From contig OX388312.1 of assembly GCA_947579605.1 (NCBI GenBank), positions 868,001 to 932,000 of the forward strand: a stretch of DNA of 64,000 bases, given 5' to 3'. The translations under genes and the position numbers were made by a program. Under the pieces are notes generated by a model that saw nothing but the letters and a program-made list of their open reading frames with translations, was not told the origin of the DNA and made no database searches. Shown one piece after another: positions 13,501 to 27,100 of the stretch. Position 1 is the stretch's first letter. Every line of letters begins with the position of its first letter. The stretch comes from Athripsodes cinereus (Eukaryota; Arthropoda; Insecta; Trichoptera; Leptoceridae).

Positions 13501-15175
13501 CAATATTTATGACCTCTTTTCTCTAAGACAGCTAAAAGGTGGGTCCCAAGATTAAAATTTTTGTTAGATGGGTCGGAGCCCAGTTAACTTTGGGAACCAC
13601 TGGTATAGATACATTTGGGTTAGTTGAAAGAGATGGCGCCTTTGCGATAAACTCGACCTTTGTATATTGATTGTATTTAATTTGAATGTCTACCTTTTAT
13701 GTAATTGTTTGTAATCAATGTACAGTAAAGAATGAATAAATAAATAAATAAATTAATTGCTAGATAGTAATATATATCCTATGTTGTCATTCGGTTATCA
13801 TTAATTTAATCATTTTATGTAATTAATGCTTCATTCCATATTCACCCCATTTTTAATAGTACAAAGAGGAGAGTTGCATACCTTGGACATTGGGGTCTGC
13901 ATGGTTGAGTAAAGTCTTAAGAGTGGCACAGTCCTTTACATATTCTATCACTCCTAGAGTTTGTGTGATAGGGAATACCTGAAAAAAAAACAAAACAAAC
14001 CATTTCACAATGGCTGAAAAAATAATGTAAAATCTAATTAAAAATAAAACGCTATCTTGTACTTCCACTGTGACTTTATTGATCACGAGTCGGCTTCCAA
14101 GAGCTTCCTTAAAGTGAGAAAATTACATCCAGTAGACTAAATGTGTATAATAAATAAGCAAGTCGTCCTATTCATACCAATAAAAGCCAAAATATTCAAG
14201 ATTATAAATGTTTAATGTGTGACACCAACGTTTTATGGGACAGTTTTGAAAATTCACAGAAGTGATTTGTTTTGTTTTGCTCTTTTGAGTCAAGTAATAT
14301 ATAGTGTGCCTTATACAGGATGTTCTATGAATACCTGCCTTTTACAGGATATTCATAAACATACAGAAAAGGGTGGGACACCTATTTTTGCCAGGGATTC
14401 TCCAGGACAAAGTTTATGTCAATTAATTTCACTTACTTTGTACGTGGTAACATGCATGTCTAACTGGTTGAGTGGATGGTTCATTAAGTCCAAGACTTGT
14501 TGTATACGGTTATCCTGTCTGAGATCTTCTCCGAATTTCACCAGGAAGGTATACTTCCTGCCATTGGAGCCATACAGGCTCACTCGCATGGGACGACACT
14601 TGGAATTTTTGATTATGGTAACCTGTAACCATAACATTACGTAGTTTTATTTAAGATAGTTGATAACTTGATTGTAGAGTCTTGGCCATCTAATCGAGGG
14701 ATCATGAGTTCGATTCATACCATTGCCGACCTAATCCTTCATGACACAAGCAAATTAATTAACATGAGGCTAATTGGGATGTTTTTTAGTTCATGTATAA
14801 CACAAATTTTTCAAAGGCAGAGATGGTAAAATACTAATCTTACCTAGCACAGTACTTTCAATTTCTCCACATTCATACAGTTCCTCATGCACCATCAGGT
14901 GCTGGTATAGATAAGTGTGTTACAAAAAGTGTATTTTTTTAAAAAAGAAAATATTACCTCTGGGTGAAACTTGACAATGGTGACGTGATTCTTTGGATCT
15001 GGGGGAGTATTCTGGAAACCATCATATTGTCCAAACACCTCCATGGCTTTATCCGACACATTCTTTTTGTATTTCTCTAGGTAAGGACTGAGCCTCTGAA
15101 GACTGATTCTCTCAGGCAATTTATTTTGTTCTTCGACACATTTCGACTTAATATCATGAAGTTTTTCACCACGTT
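10592..15175 (-). CDS. PRKDC: PRKDC segment: kinase domain and FATC (exons 47-53)
   Basis: Exons, 5' to 3', are 15175-14958, 14622-14437, 13978-13882, 12526-12364, 11976-11873, 11504-11029 and 10669-10592. They encode residues 3490-3929 of the visible protein. The ATP-binding lysine is K3591 in FLVKFGEDLRQD; most DNA-PKcs have GG where this one has FG. The catalytic loop reads GIGDRHLSN, with D3749, H3751 and N3754 intact, and the metal-binding DFG is at 3768-3770. The FATC is the terminal exon, ending HGWNSYF, where vertebrates end GWEPWM; the conserved GW is kept. The splice between exons 51 and 52 falls inside the catalytic loop (WILG/IGDRH). Nothing suggests loss of activity. ORFs that seem to start upstream of some exons are only open reading through introns. 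Confidence 0.95.
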
Positions 15176-18100
15176 CTGTAACCCAGTATAATTAATTAGT
15201 TTTTATTATTTCCAACTGGCTACCCCACTTGTGAGAGATACTGTAACCTTTAAATAGATAGTTTTTATTATTATCCACTGGCCACTCCATTAACAGAATA
15301 GGTAGACAGAGAAAAAAGATTTTATATTTATTCAAAATCTTAACATTATTCAATCTTATAAATAAAAATGGATTGACTATGTATGTCACTCCATAACTTG
15401 AGAACGGTTGAACCGAATTGGCCAATTCTTTTTTTGTTGAGTTCGTAATTATCAGGAGACGGTTTACATGAAAGAAATTTTTTGAAAAATCCAACGGAAA
15501 AGTCGAAAATTCGGATTGAATTTTTGTATGAAAATGACGTTTGTTGTGTTCAAAAAAACAATATGGAGAATTATACAAAATCAACAATGAAGTTTTCTCA
15601 TAGATTGGCTTATTTATAGAATAATTTTTGTATACATTTTCACATTAGATTCGTTATCCATACAATTTAATATCTGTGGTTCTGAAATTTCAATTTTGAC
15701 AAAATCATGGATTCCTAGGGAAATACCTGGACCACTGATGGCTAAAATCGGCTAGTTCAAAATTGTCCTCTACGTGCCAATGTAAGTTGAGATTTTCAGG
15801 ACGGGTACAAATAATATTCCCGTGCCATTTTCCCATAAAGTTTTTAAAAGTTTACATTACCCACAAGAGTTTCCAGCTTCCGAATGTGTTCTTCAATATC
15901 TTCAAACACCTGACCTTGGATCTTCATATCTCCAGCACTTGCATCCTTTGACAGCAAATCCTTTTTGAGTTCATCCATCACTTTGTTTTTATCATCTGGA
16001 AGATACAATAATTAGTTACAACCTAGTGGATGCAGTGACTGTGATGAACACAACATTTACATGATAATTTTGTATATGAAGTTGGAGGGGGGATTCGAAC
16101 CACAGATCTTTCACAGGAAGTTTAAAATTATACCAAAATGAGGTCTCCATGACTACAGTTGCCCCTCATCAGTGGGCACATTACTAATTAGGTAATTAAC
16201 GAATTTAGCCTCTTTTGAGTATTTGAATATATCCGGGTTGAGGGCAGATTGCAAAGCCATGGGATTAGGAAAAGTTAAGATCTTACGCAGGCGCTGGGTA
16301 GAAGTAGAATCTCTCTACACCTTAGCTCCTCTCAAAATTTTAAACACCAGACATGCAAAGTAGGGGAGTACAATAAAGGTTGCAGTCCACAAACAATAAC
16401 CCCATTTAATAAATAAATAGTTGGCCAAAAGAGGATTGTCCTTTTGTCCACAAGGTTTCCCAGTGGCCTCAAAATTGCTCTTTCGAAAATGACATCAGAG
16501 TGCTAGGAATGTCATGGGAAAAGGTGATTCAATGGCACAGACGTTGAGTAGAGGAGGCTGGTTTCTGGCTTATGGTCACAAAAGGAGTGTTGAAGAGATG
16601 CCAAATCTTCAGGGCAGGTGTTGCCTTACTATTATAGCTTCACATGGGTCTAACCCAGTTTTTCTCAACCTTCTTTATGCCATGCCCCACCGTAGTCTTT
16701 TTAAAAGTCATATGCCCCACCGGCTTCATTTTTAATTAAAAATTTGGTAAATTTTGAAAACAAATATTATTACTGAAATTATAACAGTGCCCCACCTTTG
16801 AAGCGTGATGCCCCACCGGTGGGGTGTATGCCCCCCCAAGGGAAACACTGATCAAACCTCATAATTAAATAAAATTGTACTGTAGGCACTCACAATTTTC
16901 CTCACAAAGACGGTCCACATAAGATTTGAGTGTGGTCCAAGGACATCGTAGAGAGCCCAATGCTTTCACTAGGGTTGACATATCAGTATGGGACAGCAGC
17001 TGGTCCAATCTGAAAATATTAAAGCAGCAAATGCTTTTCCTGTATAACTTAAGAGATATAAAAGTCCACCACTTAAATTTCCATTAATATAGTACACTCT
17101 ATAAAGACAAGTACATCCTAAAGGTTTGAATCCAAGATATTGTTAAATAATATTATGTTTTTGTGCGAAAATAAATAAACTTTGTTTAAATATTAAAATT
17201 TTCACGGGACACTCAGCAAAAGAAAATGTTTCCCATTCTATTTCATTAGTTTTTGAGTATCTCGTAAAAGGTAGGTATTCATAAAACGTTCCATGTAAGA
17301 TATCTTCAAATTAGTGATTGGGTATACCATCCGTCCAGAATGTCATTAATTTTTTTATTGGAACAAAGAAGAAATTTTGCATGTTTATTACATGCAGTTT
17401 GTCAGCTGGCTATGCCATCTGTTGGAAATGCTGTTATATGAATGAATATTACCGTTTGATAGGGTCTTTTAAATCAGCACGCTGTCCCCAGACATATTTG
17501 GAGAGTTGATAGTGGTGTATGAGAGCTGCTGGGTATTCTTGTGCCATGCGTGTTACTAGCGGGAGGATCACAGGACACAGGGTGGGCAGATGGGCCAAGA
17601 TCTGTCCAATCCAAGGTAAGAACATCCAGCACGGAACTTGTGACACCTGGATAGAAAAAGTAAGAAGGGGTATCTCATTATTTGTAAACGAAACAATAAT
17701 TTTCCATTTTACATCATAAGGGTATTTTTTATTTTTAATAATTGTTGATGTAATTTTAACCTATTCTGAATGTGTTAATATTTATTGGCATGGAGAAGAC
17801 AACATGCGTCTTTATTATATCGTCGGTGCATGCATAATTTGACTTATGTGAGCGCGTGATGCAAAACTATAATGCTGCAACTGCTGCACGAGTACGAACA
17901 CATTTTATCACTTGTGGATATTATAATTAAGTAATAAAATGCGTTCTTACTAGTGCGGCACTTGTAGCGTTGTAGTTTTGCATCGCGCGCTCACATAAGT
18001 CAAATTATGCATGCACCGACTATATGCAGTTAGTCTAATGACTACTCCGCTTGTGGGATATGCCGTGTTGGTATAGATGAATTGATTATTTTTAACAAAT

Positions 18101-21100
18101 TCAATATGAACTTCCACCATGTACAATACATACAAGACAAACTGCTTTAAATAAAAAGACAGGTTATGCTCTTCATTCCATAAAAATAAGACATCCAGGA
18201 TAGGTGGTATACTTCATTCCTCAAACTATTATTAAATGTTGTCAAATAATTATGATCATTACCTCTTCCATAAAGAGTTTGACGAGCGAATGGTCAGCAG
18301 GCAGGGTCTCCATTTCTAGAAGCAGTACAGGAAATAGTTTCCTAGCTTCCATGTGGCCGTACCTCATACCTCGCAGTATTCCTAATATTATGTTATTTAC
18401 TAGACTCCCCTCAAATTCATCTGGAACACAATACAATGTAATTTAACATAATAATACTTTTGGGGATGAGATTCACAAATTGCTGGTCATATGCGTTATG
18501 GAAAAAATTTGCACATTAGACACAATATTTCAATGTAAAATAAAACTTATATTGTACCGTATTTCATTTTGATTTTCCTGTGAAGCAGTATTTTTTGATT
18601 CATCCCCTTTTTCCTTTCGCACAAAGATAAACTAAAATGTACTTTTATTCCCTCTGTTTAAGTTATAGGCGCTTAGTTGTAAGTTACTTACTTTATAATA
18701 TGTAAATTTAACACACAAAACTACCATATAAGGATCAGAAAAGACAACATCACTTATTTAGTAGTGTCCCGGACGGGACTTGAGCACGCAATCCACTTGT
18801 CGCAAGATGTGCTTTACATTATTATTATTGGACAACATTAAAGTGTCGTTAACGTGCCAAAGCACCTCAAAGACACTGTACGATTCATTAATTCTAGGAC
18901 ATTACATCCACGTTATTTTATAAATATAGATAAATACAAAGATTAAATGAGAGTCTCGAATCATTGTGGTGATCCATATGTGGTGAAATTGTCTTTTCTG
19001 AGCCTTATATGGTAGTTTCGTGTGTTAAATTTACACATTATGTGACCACATAAAATGGTTAATCGTAAAAATAACATACATTACTATGTATATGTTTCTT
19101 ATTTGATATATTTTATGTGTTTATGTTAAAGGCTCCAAGCTGTATATTGTTCAATAAATAAATAAAAATTATAGCCATTACCTTTCAAATAATCTTGTTT
19201 GGCTTTTCTTGAATATCTAACTAACTTCAAGTATGTCTCGGCTTTGAACTCCAAAAGTTGTCGCTCCTTGACTTTTGTTGTTTCCTCTCTGTCTAGTTTA
19301 CTATGTTCATCCCTCTCCAATACTTTGGTACAATCCAAGAATCTTGATGAACTGTATTCAATAAGATTATGTAGTAAAGTATTCTTGTCTAAATCTGAAA
19401 TAAGAGAAATGCAATTAAGATAATATTGCACATGATTGTTCGCCAACATATCAAATTTATGGACAATTCACACAAATCTACCTAATGCCAAACTAAGAGA
19501 TGAATCTTGTATTACAAGTAATAACAGGGCGGTACCCACATATATACGTACCCACATATATATAAGTTGGAAGATATCGCTTACACGCGATAAACTCGCC
19601 CATTGTGCATGATAATTATTGGTATTTATAATCTGTATATATGTATGTTTTTTAAGGACAATAAAGTTTATTATTATTATACATATACAATTTATTAAAC
19701 GCATAATATACATGTAACACCTAGAACCAGGACAATTTGAAAAAGGGTACTTTTCATTTTGTAATGGCTGGGAATCGAACCTGGAACTCAAAGGCAACAG
19801 GATTATCTCCGCACCACACCGTTTTTCAAATAATGTAATTCTAGAATAGAAATCAAGAGTATTAATTACCTGTCGCTCCACTAGGCACCAAAGTATTCAA
19901 ATCTTCTCTCTTAGTGTTGAGTATTGAAATACAAGTTTCCCAAGGGTGTTGAGACAAAGCTGTACACAGCATGTCGCCCATATGAGCAGATACTTCCAAT
20001 AGACCAATAGTACACTCATAGTCAGCCTTCGAGTCCAATGACAATCTTATGCTTTCTGAAATTTAAATTTCATTGAAATTTATGTTAGTTATTTATTTAA
20101 CGTGGAATAGGCTGTTTAATTTTTTGCAGCGTCAGAGCATCATCATTGATTTTAGAAGCAAAATGAAAGCTGCCTTTTGCATCAGAGCTCTTGAGACACA
20201 ACCCTTGAAAGAAACAAATCAGCAACATCATTGTCATCAACAGTGGCAAAACTAGAGTTTTTATACTGGCCAAGTTGTAACAATGATAAACTTTATTGTG
20301 CAAAATATTTAAACAAAAATAATTAGATTACAACGTTGTAAATACAAATAATTTGCACAATGGGCGAGTTTATCGCAGGAACACGATATCTTCCAACTAA
20401 CCCAAGATATGCATTTAAGAAAATATAATAAATCACTTTTCAAATTTCTAATCCCCCATCATCTATCATCAGTCGCATAACAAAATGAACAAATCAATTT
20501 TAAAAAAATATATAATGATATGCAGTGGCAAGATTATCAATTTATAAGTGATTTCTTACATTTAAAACTACATTTTAACTTTCACATATAACCAATTTTC
20601 AATTTAGTATAAGAATTTGAGAAAATTCTAAAATGGGTTCCCAAATTATCAAATAAATAACAAGTTAGGTCAAAGATTTTGCATGTGTTCAATAATTGTA
20701 AAGGCATGCATTATATATTGCATTTATGAATAGAGTGCCACTAAAAGCATGCAGTCTTTTTTTCATGTATGGAAGAATGCCACATTATGACCTATATGTT
20801 CTCTACATGCAGTCAATTTGCTGATTACTAAGTATGTATGCCATCAATGAAGCTTTAGTTCTTTAATTATAAGGAATAGTTAAAAACTAATGCTTCATTG
20901 ATGGTACACATACAAATAGCTTTATTGTCAGTTAAAACAAATACTAATTTATTATTTGTTAATAAACTAACTAAAAAAATACCGAAACAGTTATCTTTTT
21001 AATACAACACAAATTAAAAATTTCAAAAATGCAATATACATTATTAAAAATACCTCCATCTTTCCAAATGTCCAAAATGCTAAATATCTTTTTGCATAGT

Positions 21101-24100
21101 TCCTCCTCCCTCTCAGCAGAAAGCTTCCTGAATCTCATACATTCCAGTTTCCAAGGAAGGCCTTCATCAGGATCATTGACGTATCTACAAATTTCATATT
21201 CATTACTGTCCCTCAAAGCACAAACTCATTTAAGTTGCACAAATGTTTTTTTTAAATATCTTAAAATATTCAATACAAATTGAATTTCAATTTTTCTTAA
21301 AACTATTTTACGTTTCATAGACAAAATGGCTTCAAAGACATTCTGCCTTCAAATATATTTTTTCATGAATGAAATGAAATAGAATTTAAATAAAATACTT
21401 ATTTATAGTACGAGTATATCCACGGTGACTTTTTATTGGACGCGAGCCGGCTTTCAAGAGCTTCCGCTCTCATCATCAGGCTGGCGAAAAGTGAAAAAAA
21501 AATAATATTGAAATGAAATAGATTGAAATCAATGGATTTTAACATATGTAACTCCTTTAAAGCGAATGCACATATTAAAAATTCAATTATTTTCCTTGGT
21601 GAGCATGTCTAATATGTGCTTTTACTTGTAGGGTAGGCACCCTCTCTTACCCCATACATGTCAGTTCCTATGTCATCCATACAGAATTAAGAACCATTTA
21701 TTCCTGCCTTGGCAAATTATACCACTATATTATACTATACACTCATGCCGTATCTCATGTGGGGGTAGACAGACAGAATGGAAAGACATATAAATCTATC
21801 CTTATATACTTCTTTCGCTTTTTCTACACTCATACAATTTCTCAAATTATAATGTTTCCTCACCCGAAATGCTTCTCCACAAGCTTTCTGGCCAGCCGAC
21901 TGTTACCTTGGTGCAAGGCACTCTTCAATAAGTACAACTCAGATCTTCTCATCACTTTGGAAAGATTCTCTCTGTATTCTTTTTTCTCTTCTTCTTCTTC
22001 TATGTTCCATTTGGTTTTTATGAAATTTTGCAACTGGCACGTGTATGTTGATCTGTAAATATATTCTCATATATTCATTCACACCATAACAGCATTTCTC
22101 ACAAGAGCAGTAGCCAGGGGACTTACCCCATATAAAAAAAACATGCGAGTCGTCTTCTCTGTGTCGATAAAAATTTAGAAATTTAGGAAGAAATAAAAAA
22201 TTGTCGACTCTTACAAATCCCCTCCGATCTTCGTTTTACACTTCCTCATAATAGTATTACAAGTTTAGATTATTAGTTATGAGGATTATCATATTACATA
22301 ACAATATTAAACATAGTAGTCTAAAAAGGTAGGTAACCAAACATGGATCGTAATTGTTAAACAGTGAACGCTTCAAACATAAAGTGTCTTAATAAGTGTA
22401 TAACGTGACCTGCACGCTAGTCTCAGATCCCACGCCACTGTATGACTGTAAGGGCGCGGTACACACTGCTCCCAGGAGTACATCACATTCTGCAGAGAGC
22501 TCATCATCACATCTTCATTAGATCTGCTGCTGTTTAATGTGCCCATTAGATCCAAATAGTTTCTGCTCTCCGAAATCTGATCACAACAAACAAAATGGAT
22601 TAAAAATAAGCAAGAATGTAATTGAAAGGAGTGACAAGTGTCTCGAGGCTTACAAATCAACTCCAGCTTAGCTTAAAATATCACTATAGGTGTTCATGGA
22701 CAACATTCTCCAATTTCATCTCTCCCACTATCAGGTTCTTAGGTCCAACAATTGATAAAAGTCCACCATTGATTAAAAATTATAAAAGAGATGGGACTCA
22801 TATTAAGGCACATAGAAATATTTTAATGAATCACATAGTTAAAACGAAAAAAAAAGAAATAAATAAAATGAAACAGCCAGTAAACTAGTTAAAACAAAAT
22901 TCCTTTCTTACACACTATAGTAAGTAACAAACATTTCGAAATACTTAATTTAATAGGGAGAAATGGAGAAGATAATCCAAACTAGTTGCACACCAAGCCA
23001 ATGGATTGTAGCCCACTATATTTATTTAATAGATATCGTCGATACTCTGTTCTACATTTTTCTTACTCAATATGCGGCCTTACTTGAGAATTTGTTCGAA
23101 CAATAGCAACTTATTTATACCCATTCTATCCAGAACAATCCTCTTGCATTCTACTAATATCCTTACTCCTCTCTCTACCGTACAACATTTTACCAACCAC
23201 TCTTCTCTACAATTGCATCTCCACAGCATTTACTCTGCTTTCGTCTACTCTAATAAGGAAACTTATAACGTATTAGGTCTTACAGTAAGAATGATGTCCA
23301 AGATATCAGATAGATTGTCACATGTAGCTCCACTGCATCCTCTTGTCCACTCCTGACGCAGCCACTTCAGAGCTTCAGTGCACCGCTCAACACTAAAGTC
23401 TCCATTTAAAGTTCTCCAGAGTGAAACATATGGACTCATTCTACCTTCCAACACACTCTTCTTGTCAGGATCATCTACAAAAGTGAACAATGTCTGTATT
23501 AGGAACTTGCAACAGATTAGATAAGTCAGTCTAGTAAAACTCATCCTTTGTGTATAGATTATAATATTTAATACAAATGTATTAATTTATTCATACCATC
23601 ATGACAGTTCCCATAACTAACTGCAAGTAAAAAACATGCAAATCGTCCTCTTTGTGCCCACAAAAGCTTAAAACATTCAGGATGTCTTACAAGGAACGTT
23701 TTTATGAATGTGGAGGAAGCGAAAGAAGTTTGTGAGGATAGATCTATTAGGCGTTCCGTTCTCTCTGCCTACCCCTCCTGGGACACGGCGTGAGGGTATA
23801 GATAGATAGATAGATATCTACTTTCCTTTTTAAAAAATCAAAAGACTGGTCAGAAATTTGATTTTCTTCTCCACACTTATGTAACCTAAATCATTATATT
23901 ATAAAAAAGAGACCTCGGCGAACGATTAATCTTCCTGTCATTTCAAGAAATTTTCGAGCGTCCTATAAAAGACTTAAACATCTTCAATTCAGCAATGAGT
24001 TATGCCACCCATCCTGAATGTCTAAACTCTTATTGGCATGGAGGAGACAACTTGTAGTATAAATATTCTATATTTTCTAGTGTAACTTTGAAGAAATGCA

Positions 24101-27100
24101 TTATAGAAGATTATTAATTCAATTAAAACACTTTTTTTGTTATTACTGATGTCATTGTGCTGTTACTGATAGTGACTGCATTGCAGTTGAAAACGTTATA
24201 ACAAATAAACAATCATCGTAGTGGAAAAAAAACACTGTTTTACTCGTAGTATGTTTTTTTAATACAATTATTCTGTTGGCAGTTTAGTTATGCCATGATG
24301 GGATGATTAATATAGATGGAGAAATAAAAAAATCTTACCCATCCATTTGTAAAGTTTTGTGTTAAACGATTCCAGGTTTCTTTTAAGCACATTTTTATCT
24401 ACTGCATTTGATTTCTGAAACTTGTAAACACGATCCACACTGGCTTTCATCTGGATGTAGGCCATAAAGACCAAATGGAGATAGGTTTCATTCCTGTACT
24501 TGGAGGTCCACAGTAGACTTAAATCCGACTCTGTACCCACGCACGAGTCATTCTCCAAAAGATTTTCTGGTGTCAGATGATCTGTTAGTGTTTCCAGGAA
24601 ACCAGACCAGTCTGAGAGACGGGCAAAACAGTTGAAGTATTCTACAAAAAAAAAATAATGCTGCAGTTAGAAAAAGGGCCCATTTGTCAATATGACATTT
24701 TGAGATATGGCTATTCAAAGTGTTCAGCTGTGTTTCGTAAAATATTATTTAAATTATATGATCAGAAAATCAAACAAAAATATTTTTTATTTAGAAAAAT
24801 GCAAGTACAAATCGTCACGCCCAAAATGGGACCTACAGATTTTATGAATATCACTTTTTACATATTTAATAACAACCCTCTGAATATTGACTGCAATGAA
24901 TATGAACGTATTTCTACATAAAACTTGTACAATAAAGAATAAATAAATAAATTGCTTCAGATATACTTTGAATGAGAGAGATTGGTTTCTATCTTGTGTT
25001 CCCGGGAAGAGTTTTGAGGGGTGATGGAAATGGATATTGTATACCAACATTATATCATCGATTAGTGGTGGAATTATTTTATTTATATTATTTTAATTTT
25101 ACAGACATATTTGCCGACAGTTTTCACAAGTATAAGGCCGACGTAATACATTTTTTACAAATGTTGAATGACATTGGGCAGTCGTGACACTTTTGGACTA
25201 TTAAAATAATTGTTTCGTGCATTTCATTCTCGTTAAGTTTTTGTTTTGACATTCTATATACATTTTATTTATTGACATATTACCTATTATTATTATATTA
25301 TTGACATTATATCTATTATTATTATTGTATTATTATATTCATTATTCTATTTATTTTTATTAACAGTTATCCCATTTATCGTATATTGATTTTATTTATT
25401 TTTTAATATTATTATACAAAGGTATATTTTATATTTTAAATTGATTATTGTATTATTATTCACGAATTTGTTTTAATTTGTAATTCAAATTTGAATTCCT
25501 TTAATTATTATTATTGTTTTTATCTATTATTATTATTTTATTATTATTATCATATTATAAAATTATTATTGTTATGTGGTTATTGACTTCTTTCATTTTG
25601 ATTTATTGAATAATTTTAAAATTTATAATGCATCTATTGATTTTATAATGATATTTTTTTTATTTTATTTCTTTTGTTTATTATTTCAATTGTTATTATA
25701 GTATTCCCTGATTACTGTTTGATCTTCGACACTATAAATTATTTAATATATTGTTATGTCATTGTTGTGTCTACTACATATGTATTTTGTTAACATGTAA
25801 AAGGCTTGTTGCCGTGTATGTTTAAATAAATAAATAAATACTGCACGGCTATAATAAAAAAGCATAGGTTTATAGAACATAAAGAGAATGATATTTTTTG
25901 AAACCTTCAGTGCAGTGTAGTCTTTCTATGTCCCCTAAATCTGAATTGGCGGTAGCATCCTGATAGAGTACTTGCAACTCCTCCCATTGATTGTTCCATT
26001 TCAAAGATTTTATTTGTGATTTTATCTCCGGCGGCAAATTCACCACAACATCTGGGGCATCTTCCAATTTGATTCTGAGAGACATGAAAAAACAAATAAA
26101 TACAATTCATTTGTAACTTTTTCTTAGCAATGTATTTGTAACTGTCAGTCATCTCTCACTTTTGGCATGTTTAAAGCTGTGTAATATTATACACTTTGAT
26201 TTATTATTTTATCAAATTCTATTTATAAGAATCACGGATTATAATTCATCACTAAAAACAATGTTAACCACTGCCAAACCACTCTAACTGTCACATGTCA
26301 TAAAATAGGAACACATGTAAAGTTGTTTGCCCTTCTAATATTTGACAGCTTTATGGAAAAGACCAAGTGACTCTTAATGGTCTATAAAAAGCCCAATTGG
26401 AAGTTTTATGTGAATTTTTGTTCTGTAACATGATTTGAGGAGTTAGAAAGTCACAACGGAGGAGTAAGAAAGTCACGAATGGAAGAGGAAAGAATGACAA
26501 AGAGGATATATTTAACTGAATGGAGGGGTGTGAGGAAGCGCGTGCGTCTGAGAACTACATGGCTTGAACATGTAGATCAAATTATCAAGGACGGCCGAGT
26601 TTTGAGTAAGAGAAATCGACGTGCGTGCATGAGAAATTATATGACTGTGGAGGAGGCAAAGGAAGTATGTAAGGAAAGATCTAATCTCTCTGCCTACCCC
26701 ATTTGGGATACGGCATGAGGGAATAGATATAGAAAGTCACAAACCTACCTCTTTCTACTTCTGCTATCTGGGTCAATAGCCAGTTCCTCTAGTACCAAAT
26801 CACCGAGCCACTCCAACCCATGATTATCCGCAATATTCTTAATCAGGTGGTAAATATCCTGGCTACCTGTCTTAAGACAAATCCTGCAGATTTCCAGTAA
26901 GGCCTCTACTGTGAGGGGAACATCTCTAGTTTTCAGTTGAGATACCACACATTGAGCCACAGATTCCTTAAAGATATTCACACTTTCCTCGGGACAGTGC
27001 GTCAAAAGAGATTTGAACAGTACAATAAACAAATTCTTTGAGAAGATCGGATCACGCTGAAAATAAAATTGGATACATAATTCAAGCAAAACTCAATTTT

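Noticed and set aside
14219..14644. 141-codon plus-strand ORF
   Set aside because: It is the shadow of PRKDC exon 48 and a SINE A piece.
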